Below are positions 1-6,322 of a stretch of 8,578 bases of DNA, in pieces. Position 1 is the stretch's first letter, and each line of letters opens with the position of its first letter. A program made the position numbers and the translations under genes. The notes under the pieces were generated by a model. That model worked only from the letters and a program-made list of their open reading frames with translations. It was not told where the DNA came from and did no database searches. Source of the DNA: Nanobdellota archaeon (lineage in GTDB: Archaea; Nanobdellota; Nanobdellia; Woesearchaeales; JAUYGA01); assembly GCA_030690755.1 (NCBI GenBank), contig JAUYGA010000251.1, positions 1 to 8,578 of the forward strand. Reading direction: 5' to 3'.

Positions 1-1
1 A

Positions 2-2914
2 AACCATCTGTTGAATTACAGTTACTATAATATAAGTCTTGCAGGAACTCAGATTTACTTCAATGCATTTGATCTTGTGCAGCCAACATACCTGATAACC
101 AATCTCATAAATGTCAATGCGCTTGCTGACGGAAACTATTCCTTGTTTGTATATGCGAGGGATTCAAGCAGTCCTCAGAATGCCAACAATAAGACAACAT
201 GGTTCTATGTAGATAAAACTGCCCCGAATCTTACGACAATAAATGCTAGCGGATGGAATAATCCTACGCCTGAAAATGGGACGTACACCAATAACCAGAC
301 GCATACTTTTAATATCACTTGCAATGAAACATTTGTTGCGATTGTCTGGCTGAATCTAACTGGCGCTGTGAACATAACTAATACAACGCCTTACAGCAGC
401 GGAAATAATTACTGGTGGACTTTAACTTTAGGAGATGGAACATACAATTTCATCGCTTATTGCAATGACTCAGCAGGAAACCAGCAGAGCAACCAACAGA
501 GAACAATAATCATTGATTTGACAGGGCCTTCTGTCGTAAGCGCAAATGTCACCAATGCGTCAAATACCAGCGCAGTTATCTCCTGGATAAGCAGTGAAGC
601 ATCCAATGGAACAATATTTTACGGCAAGAGCTCATTGAATGGCGTTTTGAACAGCAGCATATCAACATCATCAAACCTAAGCTTAAACACAAGCCATGCT
701 CTTTTCTTGACAGGCCTAGATCAGAATACTTTATACTACTATAATATATCCAGCTGCGATATTTTCGGAAACTGCAAGATGTCAGGAATCTATAATTTCA
801 CCACAAATGCCACTTATGACTTAGTTCCGCCTGTGATAATCAATGTGACTGCGCAGCCTTACTCAAAAATGCTGCTTAAGAACGAATCAATCAATTTGAC
901 AGTATATGCATCAGACAATATTGCAGTCAACTCATATGCAATAACAATAACTGCGCCAAACGGCTCAATATATTCATACACTAATTCAACAATAACTAAC
1001 TTTGTTGGATACCTGACAGGAATCTATAATGTAACGATCCTTGTCAGAGATGATTATGGAAATAATATAACAAAGAATGATACTTTTGTAGTAGGTCTTA
1101 ACAGGACAACTGTGCAGTACAATCTTGCTGGTCAAAACCAATCTCTTGCAGGAAAAGTAACAATATCAATCCATAATTCCACTTTATCGCTTTATGATTA
1201 TGTAATAAATGGTTCAAGGACAGACGAACAAGTGTCAGACTTCCTCGTGGATTATGAATATGTTCCTAATAACGGTCTTGCAACAGTAACGCTTAGAGGA
1301 ATTAACCTGTCAATAGATTCTAATGAAACCCTTCGCTATGAAGAGATTGCCCCGCCAATTTCAGGATATTTAGCAACGATAGGAATAGAATCAACGTATA
1401 ATTCAACAATAAGCATAAGGATACTTTTCAATTACACAAATATCTCATACAGCAATGAGAACAATCTGAAAATCTATAAGTGCAATGACTGGAATTTCAC
1501 GCTAGGAACATGCTATGGTTCATGGACGGATATAACTGCCCAGATAACACAAGACAAGACTGCTAATTATTTCATAATAGACGTAAACTCATTGTCTGGA
1601 TTCAGCATACAAGAAACAGCAGCAACATCAACTCCATCTTCAGGCGGCGGAGGCGGAAGCGGAATCGGCGGAACATCAAACTTTGACTTTTCAAAAATAT
1701 TCAATGACACAGCAACAGACAGGCTTGTCTTATCCCCTCTTACGCAAGATATAGTTATCCATCAAGGAGAGTTTGCAGAACAAGCTATGACAATAAAGAA
1801 TACCAGAGCAACGTCGATTATTGGCTGCAACATGATTGCGACAGATTCGCAGATCTCGCAATTCCTTGACTCAGAAAAAGATTTCAAGATAAACCCAAGC
1901 GAACTAAAAACATTCAAGTATAGATTCCTGTCAGAAAGCATACCTTTAGGAGAATACACTTTCGGAATAAAAATAATCTGTAAAGAAGACTCGACAAAAG
2001 AACAACTCGTCAAATTAAAAGTGATGCAGAAAATACTCGATCTATCAATAAAACAATATCCAAGATACATCACTTCAGATTCGCAATTTAAGTTCAATTA
2101 CTCCTTAGTTGACATGGAAGGAATACCTCACACATTCAAAGTAGAATACTGGGTGCAATCCAAAGATGGAAAGAGAATATCCTCAGGAAAACAAGACATA
2201 ACACTTGATGCATTCAAAGAATTGACAAGCATAGGCGCGCTTAACGGGCCTAAGAAAATAGGAATCTATGACTTATTTGTAGAAGCGCAAACCTCTGACT
2301 ATAGGTTGCTTGCGCAAAAAGAAATAGAAGTAAAAGAAAGAAAAGACTGCCTTGTCATAACAAAGAAACAGATAAATGCCAACATAGCTAACATAACTAT
2401 AGAGAACATATGCGACTATGCCTTGAATGATGTTGTGCTGTACTATAATGGCAAGGAACTTGACAAACTGTCTGTACTAGACGAGAATCTGACGCTTGAA
2501 TTGACACTTGAAGGAAAATCTGAACTAGAGATAAAATACGCAGAAGGTAAATCAGAGTTCAGCCTTGCCAAGATAGGATATGTTGAAGAACCATCATCAG
2601 TCTATGGAATAGGACTGCTGTTCTCACTTTTGATCTTACTTGTAATATCCTTCACAGTTGGAACACTGCTCTGGTCTCTGTTTTTTGGTTTCAGGAAAAA
2701 GAAAAAAAGACTCATAAGATCAAGACTGATATCTCCTGTAAAAAAACATCCTATAAGGAGACCTATTGTAAAGAAAGTAGGTGAAGCATCAAAATCAGGT
2801 GAAACCTCTTGGTTAGAATCTGTTTGGGAAGAAAGACTAAATGAGATTGACAAAAAGGATAAGAATGCTAAGTCCGCTAAGCTAATTGATAGGGATAAAT
2901 CAGAAAAAGACTAG
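2..2914 (+). CDS. Large N-glycosylated surface protein with Ig/FN3-like modules and C-terminal membrane anchor (5' partial)
   Basis: The frame is open to the left edge, so the N-terminus and any signal peptide lie outside; 970 residues are visible (numbering below starts at the TTG codon at 11). Asn-X-Ser/Thr sequons are dense through about residue 540, as in archaeal S-layer or cell-surface glycoproteins. Residues about 70-170 form an Ig-like unit with a likely C104-C151 disulfide. Residues about 174-267 resemble fibronectin type III (AVISWISSEASNGTIFYG). Residues about 365-536 resemble the archaeal PGF-pre-PGF region, ending in LSGFSIQ. A glycine linker (544-554) leads to NEW3/COG1470-like beta domains (about 565-850) with Cys pairs C606/C657 and C780/C801. 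One transmembrane helix (about 863-892) precedes RKKKKR and a basic, charged cytoplasmic tail. The protein is therefore outside the cell and anchored at its C-terminus. Adhesion or cell-surface structure is inferred; the ligand is unknown. The next operon has its own promoter. Confidence 0.85.
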   Translation, partial: NHLLNYSYYNISLAGTQIYFNAFDLVQPTYLITNLINVNALADGNYSLFVYARDSSSPQNANNKTTWFYVDKTAPNLTTINASGWNNPTPENGTYTNNQTHTFNITCNETFVAIVWLNLTGAVNITNTTPYSSGNNYWWTLTLGDGTYNFIAYCNDSAGNQQSNQQRTIIIDLTGPSVVSANVTNASNTSAVISWISSEASNGTIFYGKSSLNGVLNSSISTSSNLSLNTSHALFLTGLDQNTLYYYNISSCDIFGNCKMSGIYNFTTNATYDLVPPVIINVTAQPYSKMLLKNESINLTVYASDNIAVNSYAITITAPNGSIYSYTNSTITNFVGYLTGIYNVTILVRDDYGNNITKNDTFVVGLNRTTVQYNLAGQNQSLAGKVTISIHNSTLSLYDYVINGSRTDEQVSDFLVDYEYVPNNGLATVTLRGINLSIDSNETLRYEEIAPPISGYLATIGIESTYNSTISIRILFNYTNISYSNENNLKIYKCNDWNFTLGTCYGSWTDITAQITQDKTANYFIIDVNSLSGFSIQETAATSTPSSGGGGGSGIGGTSNFDFSKIFNDTATDRLVLSPLTQDIVIHQGEFAEQAMTIKNTRATSIIGCNMIATDSQISQFLDSEKDFKINPSELKTFKYRFLSESIPLGEYTFGIKIICKEDSTKEQLVKLKVMQKILDLSIKQYPRYITSDSQFKFNYSLVDMEGIPHTFKVEYWVQSKDGKRISSGKQDITLDAFKELTSIGALNGPKKIGIYDLFVEAQTSDYRLLAQKEIEVKERKDCLVITKKQINANIANITIENICDYALNDVVLYYNGKELDKLSVLDENLTLELTLEGKSELEIKYAEGKSEFSLAKIGYVEEPSSVYGIGLLFSLLILLVISFTVGTLLWSLFFGFRKKKKRLIRSRLISPVKKHPIRRPIVKKVGEASKSGETSWLESVWEERLNEIDKKDKNAKSAKLIDRDKSEKD

Positions 2915-2966
2915 ATCTTCTGATGATACAGATTGCGCGCATATTCTTAGGATTTTAACAATAAGC

Positions 2967-3012
2967 TTTATAAAACAAGAACTAATATGACTTCTATAAA
3001 CATAGCGGTGAT
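2967..3012 (+). promoter_or_regulatory. TATA box and ribosome binding site of the TPM-zinc finger-lemA operon
   Basis: TTTATAAAA at 2967-2975 is a good archaeal TATA box, which places transcription start near 2995-3000 by the usual 24-28 nt spacing. GGTGAT at 3007-3012 is fully complementary to the archaeal 16S rRNA 3' tail and lies 6 nt before the ATG at 3019, which fixes that start. The transcript would thus have a short leader with a Shine-Dalgarno site, unlike the apparently leaderless accessory genes to the right. Confidence 0.7.
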
Positions 3013-3018
3013 AAGGGG

Positions 3019-3834
3019 ATGGCAAAAGGCAAATATTTTAGCTGGGGCATGATTGTTATAGTATGTTTTCTTAGTATTACTTTTTTTTCTGATATTGTAA
3101 ATGCCGCAGAAAATTCAGAAAATGACACAAATGCATATTACACAGGCGAAGTATCAATCAAAAGCTATGTTAATGATTATGCAGACATATTCACCTCTGC
3201 AGAAGAGAGCGAGCTGACATCGATTGCCCAAAGGATTTATGATTCTGAAAGAGCTCAGTATGCTATTGTGACTGTCAGAACAACAGGCGAAGAGGCTATT
3301 GACTATTATTCAATCAATCTTGCGCAGGGAAAACTAGGCGATACAGACAAAGATAACGGCCTCTTGCTTCTAATTGCTGTAGACGACAGAAATTACAGGT
3401 TTGAAGTCGGCAGCGGCCTTGAAGGAATGTTTAATGACGCTAAGATTGGCAGAATTGGCAGAGTTTATATTGTTCCTAACTTTATAAATGAAGAATATGG
3501 GAAAGGAACCATTGAAGCATCCCTTGCAATTGAAACAATACTTATAAACCAGACAGACCCTGAAGAGCTTGTCTCTGCCAAAAAATCAGATGATCTTAAC
3601 AATAAGGTTGCGATAATAACTATCATAATCATTGTATTAATTGTTGCGATTGCGATAACTGCTGCTGTAATCCATGAAAATAAATTAAAGAAAGAAGGCA
3701 AAGAAAGCAGGTATTTCGGAGCTGCTGCTGGCGCAACAACCCTTTTTGGCGGAGGTTTCGGCAGAGGAGGATTTGGCGGCGGTGGATTTGGTGGAGGAGG
3801 CTTTGGCGGCGGAGGAGCTGGAGGCGGTTGGTAA
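3019..3834 (+). CDS. TPM-domain (YgcG/TLP18.3-type) secreted membrane protein with Gly-rich tail
   Basis: 271 residues. A signal peptide or N-terminal hydrophobic segment (about 8-30, ending near NAAENS) is followed by a TPM domain (about 48-177). The domain shows the family's opening VNDYADIFTSAEE, a central KDNGLLLLIAVDDRNYRFEVGSGLEG and a closing region through about IETIL. A transmembrane helix (about 196-218) and a short basic linker precede a tail of GGFGGGG repeats ending in GGGW (244-271), a common ending in this family. The TPM domain would lie outside the membrane. TPM proteins are linked to envelope stress and membrane-protein maintenance; some have been reported to have phosphatase activity, but activity here is unknown. 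The gene leads an operon with a zinc-finger protein and LemA. Pairing of TPM and LemA genes is widespread in prokaryotes and supports the call. Confidence 0.9.
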   Translation: MAKGKYFSWGMIVIVCFLSITFFSDIVNAAENSENDTNAYYTGEVSIKSYVNDYADIFTSAEESELTSIAQRIYDSERAQYAIVTVRTTGEEAIDYYSINLAQGKLGDTDKDNGLLLLIAVDDRNYRFEVGSGLEGMFNDAKIGRIGRVYIVPNFINEEYGKGTIEASLAIETILINQTDPEELVSAKKSDDLNNKVAIITIIIIVLIVAIAITAAVIHENKLKKEGKESRYFGAAAGATTLFGGGFGRGGFGGGGFGGGGFGGGGAGGGW

Positions 3835-3892
3835 TTATTCCAATCAATCATTTTCATTATCAACTTTAATCATTATAACTCGGGGTGAAATT

Positions 3893-4147
3893 ATGTTAAG
3901 AAAACTGTTCGGAAAAAAATTAAAAGACAAAGCTCATAAAAAGATAATCGACAAAAAGACAGGCGAAGAGCTTTTGCTCTGCCCAAGATGCCGCATCCAT
4001 ATGGAAAAATTGAAAAAGAAGAACATAATACTGGATGTATGCGACAGATGCGGCGGCATGTGGGCTGATTTTGGAGAAATAGAAAAATTGCATGACATTC
4101 ACAAGCGTGAGGTGGAAAAATATGAAAAAGCACAAAGAAGAAAGTGA
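3893..4147 (+). CDS. Small TFIIB-type zinc-finger protein (zf-TFIIB family)
   Basis: 84 residues. The start at 3893 is set by GGGGTGA (3882-3888) 4 nt upstream; the open frame runs further 5' only because it passes in another frame through the Gly-rich 3' end of the TPM gene. The N-terminal 22 residues are very basic. The core holds CPRC (C30, C33) and CDRCGGMWADFGEIEKL (C50, C53), the hallmark of the zf-TFIIB family, one four-cysteine zinc site. The C-terminus is a charged helix rich in Lys and Glu. There is no membrane segment, so it is cytosolic. It lies 58 nt after the TPM gene and overlaps lemA by 26 nt, so translation of the two is probably coupled. The family's function is undefined; a nucleic-acid-binding or regulatory role in this envelope operon would be a guess. 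Confidence 0.85.
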   Translation: MLRKLFGKKLKDKAHKKIIDKKTGEELLLCPRCRIHMEKLKKKNIILDVCDRCGGMWADFGEIEKLHDIHKREVEKYEKAQRRK

Positions 4148-4751
4148 TGTTGAAGAAACACCAAGCAAAGGCGGTCTAAAGCCAGGACATTATGTTCTCA
4201 TAGGATTAGGTATTTTTGTAATCCTTGTTCTGCTATGGGTTGCCGGCGCATATAACGGACTTGTCAGAGCTGACGAGAATGTCAATGAGAAATGGGGTAA
4301 TGTCCAGGCAGACTACCAGAGAAGATTCGATCTTATACCAAATCTTGTATCGACTGTCAAGACATATACAAATTATGAAGGGGATTTGCTGACAAAGATT
4401 ACTGAAGCAAGATCTGCATGGGCAAATGCAAAGACTATTGATAATAAGATGGCAGCGGCAAACAATATGGAATCTGCTTTTGCAAGACTGATGGTTGTTG
4501 TAGAAAACTATCCTAACCTGAAAGCAAATGAGAATTTCTTATCGCTTCAGGATGAGCTTGCTGGAACTGAAAACCGCATCAAACAGTCAAGAGTTGCGTT
4601 CAACGAAGCTATAAAAGCATACAATGTTCGTGTTAGGGTATTCCCAACATCTATCATTGCAAGAATGTTTGGCTTTGGAACAAAGACCATGTTTGAAGCA
4701 GCCGCAGGATCAGAACAAGCGCCTGATGTAGGCGAGATATTCAATGCATAA
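4122..4751 (+). CDS. lemA: LemA family membrane protein
   Basis: 209 residues, close to the usual LemA length. The start at 4122 is chosen over an in-frame ATG at 4092 because GAGGTG (4109-4114) stands 7 nt before it and because the family's short polar N-terminus before the membrane helix fits. A transmembrane helix spans about 24-44. It is followed by the LemA signature: AYNGLV (43-48), VNEKWGNVQADYQRRFDLIP (54-73) and NLVSTVK (74-80). Further signatures are YPNLKANENFLSLQDELAGTE (130-150, read in two parts), an RVAFNEAIKAYN stretch (157-168) and FP at 174-175. The rest is a helical bundle, expected outside the membrane. LemA's biochemical role is not settled. Its partnership with the TPM protein upstream is a recurrent gene pair. 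The gene ends inside a terminator hairpin. Confidence 0.95.
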   Translation: MKKHKEESDVEETPSKGGLKPGHYVLIGLGIFVILVLLWVAGAYNGLVRADENVNEKWGNVQADYQRRFDLIPNLVSTVKTYTNYEGDLLTKITEARSAWANAKTIDNKMAAANNMESAFARLMVVVENYPNLKANENFLSLQDELAGTENRIKQSRVAFNEAIKAYNVRVRVFPTSIIARMFGFGTKTMFEAAAGSEQAPDVGEIFNA

Positions 4752-4788
4752 ATGATGCATTGTTTTTTTCTTTTTTTTTCTTTTTTTT
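4742..4788 (+). terminator. Hairpin plus T-run terminator after lemA
   Basis: CAATGCAT (4742-4749) and ATGCATTG (4755-4762) form a perfect 8-bp stem with a 5-nt loop. The stem overlaps the lemA stop codon (4749-4751). Three T-runs follow immediately (4763-4769, 4771-4779, 4781-4788). Archaeal polymerase terminates on T-runs, so this is a strong end to the three-gene operon; the hairpin makes it look like an intrinsic terminator of bacterial type. Confidence 0.85.
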
Positions 4789-4847
4789 AAGGTTGTATTT
4801 TTTTAAAACTTCGTAAATAATGGTTTTTTTATAGTTGTTTTCAAGTA

Positions 4848-4902
4848 TATAAATATTTTGACAGAAATTTCGGACTTTCCGTAACCTTCACGAGGAAGAA
4901 AA
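4848..4902 (+). repeat. TATA-plus-hairpin repeat, copy A
   Basis: This 55-bp stretch matches 6215-6269 at 40 of 55 positions with no gaps. It begins with a TATA-like TATAAATA, then TTTTGA, an AT-rich spacer, and the core TTTCGGA..TTT..GTAA..CTT..CGAG.AAGAAAA. CGGA (4871-4874) and TCCG (4878-4881) can pair. It lies in the otherwise gene-free stretch between the lemA terminator and the HEPN gene. It could be a promoter with a structured 5' end, a small RNA gene, or an old mobile repeat. Confidence 0.5.
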
Positions 4903-4947
4903 AGATAATGATTATTTCTTAATGCTTCTTCCTTTACTCTTTTTTTA
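4894..4947 (+). terminator. Possible hairpin terminator, + strand
   Basis: GGAAGAA (4894-4900) pairs with TTCTTCC (4926-4932). TTTACTC and a seven-T run (4940-4946) follow on the + strand, inside the 3' end of the HEPN gene. It could end a short + strand transcript from the TATA-like box at 4848. On the minus strand no T-run follows the hairpin, so it is a poor terminator for the HEPN gene. Confidence 0.3.
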
Positions 4948-5413
4948 TTTTAATGAGAGTTTCTCTGACTGAATTTATCTCTGATTCGGTGATTTTTGAC
5001 AAGATGTCTTTTGTTTTTATGTAAAACTGCTTGCAATATGTTCGGACCTCCTCAATTGTCCTGTCATCTACAGGTCTGTCTGCATAATATTGCAGATCGC
5101 TTCGCGCCGAAAATGCTTTTTCAATCATTTCAATATCTCTATCACTGTAAAAGTCGTTCAACAACTTTTTCATCAACTCCAAAGAACATGAGTGAATTTC
5201 GCATTTTATTCCCAGCCGGAGCATCATGGCGTAAAGGGAATAGTAAAATATGTAATAGGCAGTTGTTGCAGTCCATATCTTGCTTTTTTCCACTCTGCCG
5301 AGTATTCCTATAGATTCCTCTGCCATCCTAAGATATGAATCAGACATATTCTCATTCGGCGAAGATATTTTTATGCCCTTTTTTTGGCTCAAGCACCAGC
5401 TAATCGAAACCAT
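4934..5413 (-). CDS. HEPN-domain protein (toxin-like partner of MNT nucleotidyltransferase)
   Basis: 159 residues. The ATG at 5413 is preceded by GGAGGG (5420-5425) at a 6-nt gap and overlaps the end of the nucleotidyltransferase gene by 14 nt. This supports it over an in-frame ATG at 5431. The protein is an all-helical HEPN domain of the COG1895-like type. It has SYLRMAEES (26-34) at the first helix, TAYYIFYYSLYAMMLRLGI (51-69) as the long second helix, EIHSCSLEL (72-80), and FSARSDLQYYAD (101-112). HEPN/MNT pairs work as toxin-antitoxin modules: HEPN is the RNase-like toxin and MNT neutralises it by adding nucleotides. A canonical RNase motif (Arg, four to six residues, His) is not obvious here; R104 is followed by Y109-Y110, and the only His is H74. 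RNase activity is therefore uncertain. Confidence 0.85.
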   Translation of the reverse strand: MVSISWCLSQKKGIKISSPNENMSDSYLRMAEESIGILGRVEKSKIWTATTAYYIFYYSLYAMMLRLGIKCEIHSCSLELMKKLLNDFYSDRDIEMIEKAFSARSDLQYYADRPVDDRTIEEVRTYCKQFYIKTKDILSKITESEINSVRETLIKIKKE

Positions 5414-5981
5414 AGAAATCCCTCCAGACAAGGCTTATGAATTTTTCTGCCCCAAAAACCATCACATGGGCTTTTACCATCTCCTTGCCAAGATTATTCT
5501 TGTTTTTAAGCAAAGTCCTGAATTCACTTTCTGAAAAATATTTTATGCTCACATCCAGGTCAAATGACTTGGCTTTCCTGCTGTAATCGTCTCCTGATTT
5601 GCCGCCTATTATGAACAAGTCTATATCCGAGGCTTTATGCTCTTCTCCTCTGGCATAACTGCCAAATATTCCTACGATTCTTTCATCTCTTCTGAAAATG
5701 TTTGCCAGAGTCCTGTGCTTTCTCATGAAATTAACCTTCTTTGTGAGCTCAGCCATAATCAGGATGTCTCTTAGTTCGGTGTTCTTCGTGTTTAGCCTGA
5801 AATATTTCATATTGCCTTCAGCTCTTGATGTCAGAATCCCTTCTTTTTCGAGCTCATCAAGAGAAAGGGCTATCGCTTTCTGGCTCATAGGAAGTTTTTT
5901 TGCCAACTGCCGGCCATAGACCTCCTTATCGCACTCCCCTAAAAACTGTTCCAGAATCCAAAAATATTTATTGTGTAACAT
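5400..5981 (-). CDS. Winged-helix + minimal nucleotidyltransferase (MNT antitoxin-type)
   Basis: 193 residues from the ATG at 5981; a TTG at 5990 would add three residues. Residues about 1-65 form a winged helix-turn-helix (MSQKAIALSLDELEKEGIL at 32-50, wing near EGNMKYFRLN). Residues about 95-193 form a minimal nucleotidyltransferase with GSYARG (107-112), SDIDL (118-122, metal-binding D119 and D121) and a likely third Asp in FDLDVSIKY (D143). The GSxARGx5SDIDL pattern is that of MntA-type antitoxins, which transfer AMP to the HEPN partner. Here the partner gene overlaps directly downstream. The DNA-binding domain on the antitoxin and the palindrome over its own promoter suggest autorepression. 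There is no Shine-Dalgarno site, and the TATA box at 6010-6017 predicts a transcript starting within a few nt of the ATG. Confidence 0.9.
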   Translation of the reverse strand: MLHNKYFWILEQFLGECDKEVYGRQLAKKLPMSQKAIALSLDELEKEGILTSRAEGNMKYFRLNTKNTELRDILIMAELTKKVNFMRKHRTLANIFRRDERIVGIFGSYARGEEHKASDIDLFIIGGKSGDDYSRKAKSFDLDVSIKYFSESEFRTLLKNKNNLGKEMVKAHVMVFGAEKFISLVWRDFYGFD

Positions 5982-5982
5982 T

Positions 5983-6017
5983 TTACTCAATTGAGTAATT
6001 TATTACTCATATTTAAA
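5983..6017 (-). promoter_or_regulatory. Promoter and three-half-site operator of the MNT-HEPN pair
   Basis: The TATA box TTTAAATA reads on the minus strand at 6010-6017. A perfect 16-bp palindrome, TTACTCAATTGAGTAA (5983-5998), covers the predicted transcription start. A third half-site, TTACTCA, lies at 6003-6009, exactly 20 bp from the first and in the same direction, touching the TATA box. Occupation would block polymerase, so autoregulation by the winged-helix domain of the first gene is the simplest reading. Binding itself is inferred. Confidence 0.7.
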
Positions 6018-6056
6018 TGTTTCGGTATTTTATGTTAAAACTCCCGTTGCAAACCC

Positions 6057-6206
6057 GGCTGATCGTATGTGCATAGCATCATAAGGTCAAAATTCCTTAA
6101 TCAAACATTATCGACGAGCGTTGCTGGGGGTTGTCCCTTACGGGGAAGCAGCTCCCTCAACTGCATAGTCGAGAATTTTGAAGATGCTATGCACATACGG
6201 CTGATC
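6057..6206. mobile_element. Miniature inverted-repeat element, copy 1, with 8-bp target duplications
   Basis: The element is 6065-6198 (134 bp). Its ends are a perfect 16-bp inverted repeat, GTATGTGCATAGCATC (6065-6080) and its complement (6183-6198). It is bounded by GGCTGATC at 6057-6064 and again at 6199-6206, a perfect 8-bp target duplication. There is no coding capacity. Internal pairing continues the stem: CAAAATTC 6088-6095 with 6173-6180, CGAC 6112-6115 with 6168-6171, GTTG 6120-6123 with 6158-6161, GGGGGTTG 6126-6133 with 6149-6156, and TCCC 6134-6137 with 6143-6146. Copy 2 at 8065 is identical at 112 of 134 bases. The transposase is not in this window; 8-bp duplications are known for families such as IS6, IS66, IS1595 and IS256. 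It lies between the MNT promoter and the HNH gene. Confidence 0.9.
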
Positions 6207-6214
6207 AATCATTA

Positions 6215-6269
6215 TTTATAGTTTTTGATTTAATTTTCGGAGTTTTTGTAAACTTTCCGAGCAAGAAAA
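6215..6269 (+). repeat. TATA-plus-hairpin repeat, copy B
   Basis: This is the partner of 4848-4902 (40 of 55 positions identical, no gaps). TTTATAG starts it, followed by TTTTTGA and the core TTTTCGGAGTTTTTGTAAAC, then TTTCCGAGCAAGAAAA. TCGGA (6237-6241) with TCCGA (6256-6260) and GTTT with AAAC inside form a hairpin with a two-base bulge. It begins 9 bp after the right target duplication of mobile element copy 1 and lies 54 nt before the HNH start. Confidence 0.5.
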
Positions 6270-6277
6270 CATTCTAA

Positions 6278-6300
6278 CTCATATGAGCAAGTAATAAATA
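6278..6300 (+). promoter_or_regulatory. Probable promoter of the HNH gene with adjacent palindrome
   Basis: TAATAAATA (6292-6300) is a TATA-like box centred 27 nt before the ATG at 6323, the spacing of a leaderless archaeal gene; no Shine-Dalgarno site precedes that ATG. A 10-bp palindrome, CTCATATGAG (6278-6287), lies just upstream of the box. Its ACTCA/TGAG halves recall the MNT operator half-sites (TTACTCA), but the likeness is short. Confidence 0.4.
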
Positions 6301-6322
6301 ATTCTTGATGTTTTCCATCTGA

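Noticed and set aside
3748..3834. GGC/GGA-rich repeats at the end of the TPM gene as a DNA satellite.
   Set aside because: They encode the Gly-Phe tail ending GGGW that is usual for this family, with mixed glycine codons.
3465..3863. Long proline-rich open frame on the minus strand.
   Set aside because: It is the antisense of the glycine-rich tail and TPM domain; it has no promoter or recognisable domain.
4092..4121. A longer LemA starting at the ATG at 4092.
   Set aside because: The ATG at 4122 has a strong ribosome binding site at proper spacing, and the ten extra residues are the zinc-finger gene read in another frame.
5280..5534. Open frames on the + strand opposite the MNT and HEPN genes.
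   Set aside because: They have no recognisable domain, promoter or ribosome binding site, and the minus-strand genes are clear family members.
5982..5990. TTG at 5990 as the start of the nucleotidyltransferase.
   Set aside because: It adds only three residues, and the ATG at 5981 is the stronger codon. It is not excluded, since the predicted transcript start lies very near 5990.
6065..6198. The element as a tRNA, riboswitch or CRISPR repeat.
   Set aside because: There is no cloverleaf or CCA end, no repeat-spacer series, and copies sit in unrelated contexts with target duplications. A structured RNA within the element remains possible.
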